Position numbers and translations under genes: made by a program. A stretch of DNA of 64,000 nucleotides from assembly GCA_030154025.1 (NCBI GenBank), contig JASKKT010000005.1:1-64000 (forward strand). The letters run 5' to 3'. This DNA is from Methanolobus sp. Lineage in GTDB: Archaea > Halobacteriota > Methanosarcinia > Methanosarcinales > Methanosarcinaceae. Within the stretch, counting starts at the first letter, position 1; each line of letters opens with the position of its first letter. Of the stretch, positions 22,911 to 31,607 are shown piece by piece. A model generated the notes under the pieces. That model did no database searches and was not told where the DNA came from. It saw only the letters and a list, made by a program, of their open reading frames with translations.

Positions 22911-24185
22911 ATGCACGGACGTTCATGCAAAGGTCCACTATACACAAACGTTATATCTGTTCATGTTTTTAGAAGCAACATCATATCAGAAGGCTTAAGG
23001 ATGCACAAACCCGCCGAACTAAGGAACATAGTACCGCTGCTGGCACTTTTGACAGCCTTCCCTGCATTTTCCACGGACATGATCCTGCCCGCCATCCCTT
23101 CCCTTGCAGTGATATGGGATAAGCCCCTCTCAGTGGTCAATCTCATCCTCATCGCCTTTTTTGTAACCTATGCCTTTTTCCTGCTGTTCTACGGCCCCAT
23201 ATCGGACAGGTACGGGCGGCGCAGGCCCCTGATAGCTGGCATCTCGCTATACATCCTGGCCAGCATGCTCTGCGCAGTGGCAAACAGCGCGGCAGCACTC
23301 ATTGCATTCCGCATACTGCAGGCCGCAGGAGCTGCAGCCAGCGCATCCCTGTCAATGGCAATGACCAAGGACATCTTCTCAGGCAAGGAAAGGGAGAGGA
23401 TACTTGCCTATATAGCCATAATCATGGCGCTGGCTCCCATGTTCGCCCCAATTCTGGGAGGCTGGATACTTGCATACCTTTCATGGCACTGGATATTCTT
23501 TGCCCAGGGCATGATGGGATTGATAGGCCTGCTGGGTGTCCTGAGGACACCAGAAACCCTGAAGGAAGTATCCGAAACACCTCTCTTAAGGGTAATGCAT
23601 TCATACGGAAAGCTCCTGCTTAACAGGAACTATGTCATCATGGTCCTGGTGATGTCCGTGAGCCTTCTGCCGCTATACAGTTTCATTGCGGGCTCTTCCG
23701 CCCTGTACATCAACGGATTTGGTATGAGCGAGCAGAATTTCAGTTACTTCTTCGCCTTCAACGCCTTGGCACTCATGGCAGGGTCAATGTCATGCCTGAA
23801 ACTCACAGGAAGGACAGACTCAAGATACATGATAACAGCTGGATTTGCAGGGATAGTGCTGGGAGCAGCACTGATCCTTACGATCGGCCAGCGCAGCCCA
23901 TGGAGCTTTGCCATCCCCATGGCGATGATAACATATTCCATCGGCATCAGCCGCCCTCCCAGTAATCACCTGGTGCTTGAGCAGGTGCGCAGGGATGCGG
24001 GCTCTGCGTCTTCTTTACTGATATTCACATACTTTACCCTTGGAGCCTTAGGCATGTGGCTGGTATCCCAGGACGGGGCGGACCGGATACAGATACTGGG
24101 CACCATTGCCTTAAGCTGCGGGGCCCTTGTGCTGCTTGCATGGATGATACTGCAAAGAAAGAATATCGTCCACAGCCACTCATAA
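22911..24185 (+). CDS. MFS transporter, Bcr/CflA drug-resistance family
   Basis: 12-TM MFS; GPISDRYGRRRPLI, FSTDMILPAIPSL. Confidence 0.88.
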   Translation: MHGRSCKGPLYTNVISVHVFRSNIISEGLRMHKPAELRNIVPLLALLTAFPAFSTDMILPAIPSLAVIWDKPLSVVNLILIAFFVTYAFFLLFYGPISDRYGRRRPLIAGISLYILASMLCAVANSAAALIAFRILQAAGAAASASLSMAMTKDIFSGKERERILAYIAIIMALAPMFAPILGGWILAYLSWHWIFFAQGMMGLIGLLGVLRTPETLKEVSETPLLRVMHSYGKLLLNRNYVIMVLVMSVSLLPLYSFIAGSSALYINGFGMSEQNFSYFFAFNALALMAGSMSCLKLTGRTDSRYMITAGFAGIVLGAALILTIGQRSPWSFAIPMAMITYSIGISRPPSNHLVLEQVRRDAGSASSLLIFTYFTLGALGMWLVSQDGADRIQILGTIALSCGALVLLAWMILQRKNIVHSHS

Positions 24186-24227
24186 AACTAACAAGGAGAA
24201 ATCAAAATGAAGGCGACACTCCACCAC

Positions 24228-26915
24228 TCATCCTTTTTCTTCCAGCCTGTTCTTCATCTGGCTGAGCCTGTTGAGCGCCTCAAGGGGTGTCAATGAGTTG
24301 ACGTCCAGTTCCCTGAGTTGCTCCAGAACGGGATGTGGTTTGCTTTCCTCTGCTGAGGCAGCCTGGTCGAAGAGTATGAGCTGGGTGTACTTGGCGTTGT
24401 TCCGATGCTTCCTGCCGGCCCTGGTATCGTTCATGCTTATGGCGCTCTCGTTCTCTATATCTTCAAGGATCTCCCTGGCACGCTTGGTAACGCTCAAGGG
24501 TACGCCGGCAATCCTTGCCACGTGGATACCGTAACTCTTGTCTGTGGCGCCGGGCACGATCTTCCTCAGGAAGACCAGGTCGTCACCTTCTTCTTTTACT
24601 GCGATGTGGAAGTTCTTCACCCGCTTCAGGCTGCCTGCAAGCTCGGTGAGCTGGTGGTAGTGGGTGGCGAAGAGCGATCTCACTCCAACGCGTCCCTTGT
24701 TGTGGATGTATTCCACAACTGCCTTTGCTATGCTATATCCATCGTAGGTGCTGGTGCCCCTGCCTATCTCGTCCAGCAGTACAAGGCTTCTGGGGGTTGC
24801 GTTGTTCAGGATGTTGGCAAGCTCCACCATCTCAACCATGAAGGTGCTCTGCCCGCTGGCGAGGTCGTCGAAGGCGCCGACCCTGGTGAACACCCTGTCC
24901 ACTATGCCGATGGACGCATGTGTGGCAGGCACAAAGGAGCCTGCCTGCGCCATGATAACTATCATCGCTATCTGGCGCATGTATGTGGACTTACCCGCCA
25001 TGTTGGGCCCTGTTATAAGCATGAACTGGTTGTTCTGGCAGTCCATGTCCGTATCATTGGGTACGAAACCGCCCGGGACCGCACTCTCGACCACAGGATG
25101 CCTCCCGTCCCTGATAAGCAGCTTGCAGTCGTTTGTAATGCCCGGCCTGATGTAATTGTTATTAGCCGCCACTTCGGCGAAATTGGCAAGCACATCCAGC
25201 ATGCCTATGGTTGAGGCGATGTCCTGCAACTGCTTTGCATGGGAAGCCACAGCCGTATTGATCTCGCAGAGCAGCTCATATTCCAGGGCCACCATCTTCT
25301 CGTCAGCGGAGAGGATATCGCTCTCACGCTCCTTGAGCTGCGGGGTGTAGAACCGCTCGGCATTGGTCATGGTCTGCTTGCGGATGTAATCGTCCGGTAC
25401 CTGGGATATATTGGCCTTGGTGACCTCCAGATAATAGCCGAACACCTTGTTGTAGCCCACCTTCAGCGACTTGATACCGGTCCTGTCCCGTTCCTTCTGC
25501 TGGAACTCCGCTATCCAGTGCTTGCCGCTCTTTGAAAGGTTCCGAAGCTCGTCCAGTCTTTCGTTATAGCCGGACTTTATCATCCCGCCATCCCTGACAC
25601 TTACCGGAGGCTCGTCCACTATCGCCCTGCCTATGAGGTCCGTGAGTTCTTCCAGCTCCCTGAAGGAGGAGAGCTGTGAAACGATATCTGCCAGCAGCCC
25701 TGATTCCCCGCACCCTTTCATGGATTCGCTTATCTGCGGCACAGCCTCCAGAGACCTTCTAAGTGCCACCAGGTCCCTCGCATTTGAATTGCCATACAGT
25801 ACCCTTCCCACCAGCCTTTCCATGTCTTTTACATAGGAAAGATGCGACCTGAGATCGAACCTCACAAGAGTGTTGCTCAGGAGCTGTGAGACCGCGTCCA
25901 GCCGGTGGTTGATATCGCCAACGGATACAAGAGGCTTGAGCAGCCACTTCTGCAACAGCCTTCCGCCCATGGGTGTCCTGGTGTCATCCAGCACGCCCAG
26001 CAAGGTGGAATCGTTGCCCTCGCCCCTGACGTTCTTGACTATCTCCAGATTGCGCAGGGTGATGGCATCCAGCACCATGAACTCCGAGTCAAAGTATGTC
26101 TTGAGCTGCTGCACCTGCGATAGCTCCCGCATCTGTGTGTCAACAGCATACTGCAGGGCTGCTCCCGCAGCACATACGGCAAAGGGTAGCCCGCTGCATC
26201 CCATGCCCTCAAGTGTGGACACATGGAAATGCTCCTTCAGCAGCTTATCTGCGCATTCCTGCCCGAAGATATCTTCTCCGTACTCATGGATAATTATCTT
26301 CAGCTCCCTTATCCGCTCCACGAGCTTCTCGTCAGCAAGCATGGAAGGCGGCATGATGCACTCGGAGGGGCCCATGCGTGCAGCCTCGCTTGCTATCCTG
26401 TCATATGGAGAACTGTCCGCAAGCTGCGTGGTCAGGAACTCACCCGTGGAGATATCCAGGAACGCGAGGCCGAAATCCTTCCCCCCCCTAAAAAGCGCCA
26501 TTAGATAGTTATTCGAAGCATCCGGGAACATGGAGGGGTCCATGGCAGTACCCGGCGTGACAACACGCACGACACCCCTTTTCACAACCCCTTTGGCCGT
26601 TTTCGGGTCCTCTAGCTGCTCGCATATGGCAACCTTATAGCCTTTCTTAATGAGCCGGGGCAGGTAGTTGTCAATTGCATGGTAGGGAATCCCCGCAAGC
26701 GGCATTTCCTTCCCATCCTTACCCCTTCCCCTTGTGGTTAATGTGATCTCCAGTTCCCTGGCAATGGTCTTTGCATCCTCGCCAAAGGATTCGTAGAAAT
26801 CCCCCATCCTGAAAAATATGAGAGCATCTGCATACTCCTCCTTGGCCGAATAATACTGCTGCATGGCAGGTGTCATCTGATTCATGATAATCTGTGGAAA
26901 TGGTTTGTTTCCCAA
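24228..26915 (-). CDS. mutS: DNA mismatch repair protein MutS
   Basis: TPAMQQYYSAKEEYADALIFFRMGDFYESFGEDA; GPNMAGKSTYMRQ. Confidence 0.97.
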   Translation of the reverse strand: MGNKPFPQIIMNQMTPAMQQYYSAKEEYADALIFFRMGDFYESFGEDAKTIARELEITLTTRGRGKDGKEMPLAGIPYHAIDNYLPRLIKKGYKVAICEQLEDPKTAKGVVKRGVVRVVTPGTAMDPSMFPDASNNYLMALFRGGKDFGLAFLDISTGEFLTTQLADSSPYDRIASEAARMGPSECIMPPSMLADEKLVERIRELKIIIHEYGEDIFGQECADKLLKEHFHVSTLEGMGCSGLPFAVCAAGAALQYAVDTQMRELSQVQQLKTYFDSEFMVLDAITLRNLEIVKNVRGEGNDSTLLGVLDDTRTPMGGRLLQKWLLKPLVSVGDINHRLDAVSQLLSNTLVRFDLRSHLSYVKDMERLVGRVLYGNSNARDLVALRRSLEAVPQISESMKGCGESGLLADIVSQLSSFRELEELTDLIGRAIVDEPPVSVRDGGMIKSGYNERLDELRNLSKSGKHWIAEFQQKERDRTGIKSLKVGYNKVFGYYLEVTKANISQVPDDYIRKQTMTNAERFYTPQLKERESDILSADEKMVALEYELLCEINTAVASHAKQLQDIASTIGMLDVLANFAEVAANNNYIRPGITNDCKLLIRDGRHPVVESAVPGGFVPNDTDMDCQNNQFMLITGPNMAGKSTYMRQIAMIVIMAQAGSFVPATHASIGIVDRVFTRVGAFDDLASGQSTFMVEMVELANILNNATPRSLVLLDEIGRGTSTYDGYSIAKAVVEYIHNKGRVGVRSLFATHYHQLTELAGSLKRVKNFHIAVKEEGDDLVFLRKIVPGATDKSYGIHVARIAGVPLSVTKRAREILEDIENESAISMNDTRAGRKHRNNAKYTQLILFDQAASAEESKPHPVLEQLRELDVNSLTPLEALNRLSQMKNRLEEKG

Positions 26916-26995
26916 ATTATCTGGCTGTTAGTATTTTTGTGTTTGCATTGGAGGCAGATGCGATATTTAGGATTTTTTGAACTGCAGGAAAAATG

Positions 26996-28132
26996 TCAGG
27001 CCATTGTTCCAAACCGGAACTTGGCGCTGTTTTTCTTCATGATGCTCACCAGATGCAGCATCACAGGCACTTCCACCAGCACGCCTACCACGGTTGCCAG
27101 CGTGGCCCCCGAATCGATACCGAACAATATAAGGGCGACTGCCACAGCAAGCTCAAAGAAGTTGCTGGCACCGATGAATGTGGATGGGGCAGCTTCCTGA
27201 TAGGGTATCCTGAGTTTCCTGGCTCCCATGTATCCGATAAAGAATATGAAGTAGGTCTGTAGCACCAGGGGTATCGCTATGAGCAGGATGTGCAGTGGAT
27301 AGTTGATTATCTTATCACCCTGGAAGATGAAGATCAGGACAAGCGTGACGAGCAGGCCCGCCGGGGTCACCCACTCGATCTTCCTGATGAGACTGTTCTC
27401 AAGCCAGGAAACACCTTTCCTTTTTATGGCCGCATGCCTTGTGATGACCGCAAGGGACAGGGGTATTGCCACGTAGAACAGCACCGAGAAGAAGATTGTC
27501 ATTACAGGTACCGGGAAGTTCGTGGTCACTCCCACAAGCAGCGCTCCCAGGGGGGCGAACAGCACGAGGATTATGAGATCGTTCACGGAAACCTGCACCA
27601 GCGCGTAATTGATGTTGGCCCTGGCAAGGTAGGTCCACACAAGCACCATGGCCGTGCATGGGGCAAGACCTAGCAGGATCATGCCCGCAATGTATTCTTC
27701 CTGGAGCATTGGCGGTATGAGGTCTGCGAAGATAACGCTCATGAACAGCCAGGCAATGAAGGCCATGGTAAAGGGCTTGATGGCCCAGTTAACAATGACC
27801 GTAAGTGTAAGAGGCTTGGAATTCCTCTTGACATTCAGTACCTCTTCAAAATTGATCTTCAGCATGATCGGATACATCATCACCAGTAGCATGAGCGCCA
27901 CCGGGATGGAAACGTTAGCCACTTCTATCCTGCTGAGGGATTGTGCAAATCCCGGGAACAGGTACCCTATTGCAGTGCCCAGTACGATACAGACGGCAAC
28001 CCATATGGACAGGTACTTACTGAAAAAATCGAGTTCTCGTTCTTCTTCCCTTCCATTTTCGATTTCTTTTCCTATTTCTTTACTTGTCCCTTTTTCCTTT
28101 GTTTTTTCCCGTCCTTTTTCCATACCTATCAC
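26996..28132 (-). CDS. ACR3-type arsenite efflux transporter
   Basis: GLAPCTAMVLVWTYLARANINYALVQVSVNDLIIL; IGASNFFELAVAVALILFG. Confidence 0.93.
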   Translation of the reverse strand: MIGMEKGREKTKEKGTSKEIGKEIENGREEERELDFFSKYLSIWVAVCIVLGTAIGYLFPGFAQSLSRIEVANVSIPVALMLLVMMYPIMLKINFEEVLNVKRNSKPLTLTVIVNWAIKPFTMAFIAWLFMSVIFADLIPPMLQEEYIAGMILLGLAPCTAMVLVWTYLARANINYALVQVSVNDLIILVLFAPLGALLVGVTTNFPVPVMTIFFSVLFYVAIPLSLAVITRHAAIKRKGVSWLENSLIRKIEWVTPAGLLVTLVLIFIFQGDKIINYPLHILLIAIPLVLQTYFIFFIGYMGARKLRIPYQEAAPSTFIGASNFFELAVAVALILFGIDSGATLATVVGVLVEVPVMLHLVSIMKKNSAKFRFGTMA

Positions 28133-29025
28133 TCCTTCCCTGCCGGAACCAGCAGTATTGGCTTTCTCGTCCTGCGCAGCAGGCTCTCGGCAGTACTTCC
28201 CAGCAGTATGCCCCTTAGCGACCCCATTCCATGAGTTGTGATTGCAATAAGAGTGATGCCCAGCTGTTCTGCAAGAGTGTCTATCTTCTCGGCAGGCCTT
28301 CCGATGTTCACATGATAACTGACCTTGATCTCACTCTCAAACCTGCGTCCCATTCCTGCGAGCCGGCCCAGGATGCGCTGCCTCTCACTTTCAAGCCAGG
28401 CTTCCTCGTTCCCGTCTTCGATCACATGTAAGAATACCAGCTCATCAATGATATCCCCCAGGGATCCGATCTCCCGCAGTATCCCCTCCGAATGCCCGGA
28501 AAGATCGACCGGAAGCAAAACCTTCGAGAACTTAGTGGAGCAGGCTTTCACATAGGTCTCTGTCCCGTCCCCCATGAGAGTATCATACTTCTCAATAAGC
28601 ACTATTTTCCCAGATTCCCGGGATATGTGTTCGGTCGTCCTTCCTATGAGACGGGCCCTTACCGGGCCTGAGGTTGTCGCACCCATCACGATACAATCCA
28701 CATCCTCCTCATCTGCGACCCTTACAATAGTCTTTTTAACGTCGCCGTGGACAACCAGCGTGCTTGCAGCCACACCTATCTCATCGAGCAGTTGTCTGTA
28801 TTCAACAATCCTCTTTCTTGCATTCTCCTCGAACATCGGGGCCAGTCCCTGGGCCTGATAGATGTCCACAACATGCAGTAATATCACTCTCTTAAGCCCG
28901 GCATTTTTGAATTCCCCTACACAGGCAAGAAGCTCCTCACTCTCGATCGTAAAATCGACCGGCACAAGTACGGTTTCTATCATCTGGGCCTCCGGCAGTT
29001 TCGATATGCAACTCCATATGAACAC
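28129..29025 (-). CDS. Universal stress protein, two UspA domains (start likely 28983)
   Basis: TVLVPVDFT...GATTSGPVRARLIGRTTEHI; GSTAESLLRRTRKPILLVPAG. Confidence 0.9.
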   Translation of the reverse strand: MFIWSCISKLPEAQMIETVLVPVDFTIESEELLACVGEFKNAGLKRVILLHVVDIYQAQGLAPMFEENARKRIVEYRQLLDEIGVAASTLVVHGDVKKTIVRVADEEDVDCIVMGATTSGPVRARLIGRTTEHISRESGKIVLIEKYDTLMGDGTETYVKACSTKFSKVLLPVDLSGHSEGILREIGSLGDIIDELVFLHVIEDGNEEAWLESERQRILGRLAGMGRRFESEIKVSYHVNIGRPAEKIDTLAEQLGITLIAITTHGMGSLRGILLGSTAESLLRRTRKPILLVPAGKE

Positions 29026-29096
29026 GCTTCTGAGGTTTTAAGGCCTGGAATCCCTGAAACCCCATAATACAGGTTGGGTCTTATCATATATAAACC

Positions 29097-29155
29097 ATTT
29101 CAACTAAATTTGAAATAGAAACCCTTAAATAGTATTTTCAAACATATTTGAAATA
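29097..29155. promoter_or_regulatory. Tandem ArsR-type palindromes (ATTTCAACTAAATTTGAAAT; TATTTTCAAACATATTTGAAATA)
   Basis: Two inverted repeats with TTTCAA/TTGAAA arms directly before the permease start. Confidence 0.55.
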
Positions 29156-29156
29156 C

Positions 29157-30197
29157 ATGACCCAAGACTACCTGATGCATCTGTTCAATGCAGGTCTGCA
29201 GTCCGTCCAGGAGTACCTGGCCCTGCACGTACTGCTCTGTCTGATTCCCGCATTCTTCCTTGCCGGAGCCATTGCATCCCTTTTCTCAAAAGAATCAGTG
29301 CTCAAGTACTTCGGAGCGGACACACCCAAATACATATCATACACAGTTGCAGCCGTATCCGGCTGTCTCCTTGCCGTATGCAGCTGCACGGTACTCCCCC
29401 TGTTCGCAGGCATCTTCAAAAGAGGAGCCGGCATCGGCCCGGCCACCACTTTCCTGTTCTCCGCACCGGCCATCAATATCCTGGCAGTAGTCTATACTGC
29501 AAAGATTCTGGGCTACGACCTCGGTGCGGCCAGGGCTGTGGCTGCCATACTGCTGTCCATAGTTATCGGATTGACAATGGCCCTGATATATGAGAGACAG
29601 AGAACAAAACAGCCGGGGATCAGGACTTTCAGCAGTGAGAAGCATTCCCATACTGCCCATCTCTTCCTGCTGCTGCTGGCCATACTTGTGGTTCCCGAGG
29701 TAATAGGATCGTGGACCTACCTTGCCCTGGTGGAAATACCCCTGATAGCATTGACAGTGTATTTCTCCTTCAAGTGGTACTCAGCAGAGGAAAGGAAGAG
29801 CTGGATGGAAGAGACATGGTTCCTTGTCAGGATGATCACTCCACTCCTGCTGGTGGGCGTCTTCTTTGCAGGTATGGTCGTGGAGCTGCTCCCGGCCAGT
29901 ATCGTGGTCAAGTACGTGGGTGGCGACGGCATAATGTCCTACTTCATAGCTTCCGTTGCTGCGGCACTGATGTACTTTTCCACACTGACGGAAGTCCCCA
30001 TCATTAGTGCGCTTACAGTGCTTGGCATGGGAAGGGCTCCCGCGCTAGCCATGCTGCTGGCCGGCCCGGCACTGAGCCTGCCAAACATGATAGTCATCAG
30101 CCGCATAATGGGAGTGAAGAAAGGACTCTCCTACATATCTCTCGTTATTGTGGCTGCCACGATATCCGGAATTCTGTTCGGCTATTATATGTTGTAA
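29157..30197 (+). CDS. Permease (ArsP/DUF318-like), start at MTQDYLMHLF
   Basis: CSCTVLPLFAGIFKRGAGIGPATTFLFSAPAINILAVVYTAKILG. Confidence 0.87.
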   Translation: MTQDYLMHLFNAGLQSVQEYLALHVLLCLIPAFFLAGAIASLFSKESVLKYFGADTPKYISYTVAAVSGCLLAVCSCTVLPLFAGIFKRGAGIGPATTFLFSAPAINILAVVYTAKILGYDLGAARAVAAILLSIVIGLTMALIYERQRTKQPGIRTFSSEKHSHTAHLFLLLLAILVVPEVIGSWTYLALVEIPLIALTVYFSFKWYSAEERKSWMEETWFLVRMITPLLLVGVFFAGMVVELLPASIVVKYVGGDGIMSYFIASVAAALMYFSTLTEVPIISALTVLGMGRAPALAMLLAGPALSLPNMIVISRIMGVKKGLSYISLVIVAATISGILFGYYML

Positions 30198-30224
30198 TGA
30201 GAAAGATGAGGAAAAGGTGCACTA

Positions 30225-30914
30225 ATGAAGCTACTGGTAATCTCAGACATCCACGGGAACATGCAGGCTCTTGATGCGGTCATGTCCATAGCTCACGATG
30301 AGGTTATCTGCCTTGGGGATATCGTGGACTACGGGCCTTCACCGGGCGAGTGTATCGACCTGCTGGATAAGCAGGGCATACCAACTGTCCGGGGTAACCA
30401 CGATAATGCCGTTGCGTTCAGAATGGAATGCGGCTGCGGCTACGAATACAAGCACCTTTCAGTATCCACAAGGGAATACACATGGAATGTCCTCAACGAG
30501 AGGCAACTGGGATTCCTGAAGAAGCTCCCCTTTAGTCTGGAAAGAGTGGAGAACGGGAGAAAACTATACTTTACCCATGGCAGCCCCCTGTCCTTCTATG
30601 ATTACATAAGGCCGGATACTCCCGAGGAAGTTATCAGAGGATATATAAACGGATTGGACGCCGATTTTATTTTTGTCGGCCATTCACATACCCCTTTTGT
30701 GAGGAAGATCGGGGATGTGACCCTGGTCAATCCCGGGTCGGTGGGCCAGCCCAGGGATGAAGATAACCGTGCAAGCTGCGCGGTATTTGATACCGACACC
30801 CTGCGGACAGAGATTATCCGGGTGAGGTACGACATGGAAACCGTTTGTGACAATATCAGGAAGAGTATGTCCCATGCGGATGAATTGACCTCGATACTGG
30901 AAAGAGGAAAATGA
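30225..30914 (+). CDS. Metallophosphoesterase family protein (YfcE/MJ0936-like)
   Basis: LLVISDIHGNMQAL, GDIVDYGPSP, RGNHDN, VGHSHTP. Confidence 0.92.
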   Translation: MKLLVISDIHGNMQALDAVMSIAHDEVICLGDIVDYGPSPGECIDLLDKQGIPTVRGNHDNAVAFRMECGCGYEYKHLSVSTREYTWNVLNERQLGFLKKLPFSLERVENGRKLYFTHGSPLSFYDYIRPDTPEEVIRGYINGLDADFIFVGHSHTPFVRKIGDVTLVNPGSVGQPRDEDNRASCAVFDTDTLRTEIIRVRYDMETVCDNIRKSMSHADELTSILERGK

Positions 30915-30954
30915 TATTATAGTATACTGATTGGATGAATACAAAGGTGATAAG

Positions 30955-31188
30955 ATGAAAATAGAAATTCTTGGTTCAGGTTGTGCAAAGTGTAAGAAGA
31001 CAAAGGAAATAGTCGAGCAGGCAGTCGCTGAGCTTGGTGTGGATGCGCAGGTGCTTAAAGTTGAGGACATGGACAAGATCCTTTCCTACGGAGTGATGAT
31101 CACGCCTGCTGTTGTTGTTGATGGTGATGTGAAGATTGCTGGAAAGGTCCCAACGGTCGAGAAGGTAAAGGAATGGATCACAAAGTAA
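30955..31188 (+). CDS. Small thioredoxin-like redox-active disulfide protein
   Basis: KIEILGSGCAKCKKTKEIVEQAV; GVMITPAVVVDGDVKIAGKVP. Confidence 0.92.
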   Translation: MKIEILGSGCAKCKKTKEIVEQAVAELGVDAQVLKVEDMDKILSYGVMITPAVVVDGDVKIAGKVPTVEKVKEWITK

Positions 31189-31203
31189 AACAGAGAGGAG
31201 AAA

Positions 31204-31573
31204 ATGGCAAAAAACGCAAAATGTGCGTGTGAGGCTGCAAATATCGGCCTGTACGCATGTGCCGGCGGCTCCAATGCGGGACAGATGTCAAACATAGTTG
31301 CAGTTGAGCTTACAAGGCAGGATACTGTGCACCGTGGGAATCGGAGGCAAGGTACCCGGAATTCTCAAGAGCACAGAAGAGACTGACGAGATAATAGCAA
31401 TCGACGGCTGCGCCCTTATATGTGCAAAAAAGTCCCCGGAACTTGCAGGATTCACAGTCGACAAGCACATAGTCCTGACAGAGCTTGGTATGCAGAAGAA
31501 CAAGGACCTGGACCTTCAGGAAAGTGAAGTTAAAGAGATAATGACCAGAGTGGAAAACGCTCTGAGCAACTGA
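31204..31573 (+). pseudogene. DGC-domain putative zinc-binding protein, frameshifted near 31311-31325
   Basis: Frame 1 MAKNAKCACEAANIGLYACAGGSNAGQMSNIVAVELTRQ continues in another frame as GRILCTVGIGGKVPGILKSTEETDEIIAIDGCALICAKKSPELAG. Confidence 0.75.
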
Positions 31574-31607
31574 AAGATATGTGAAGGGGAAAGCAATCCC
31601 CTCCTTT

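Noticed and set aside
24405-25214. 269-aa ORF antisense to mutS
   Set aside because: Shadow ORF of a high-GC codon-biased gene.
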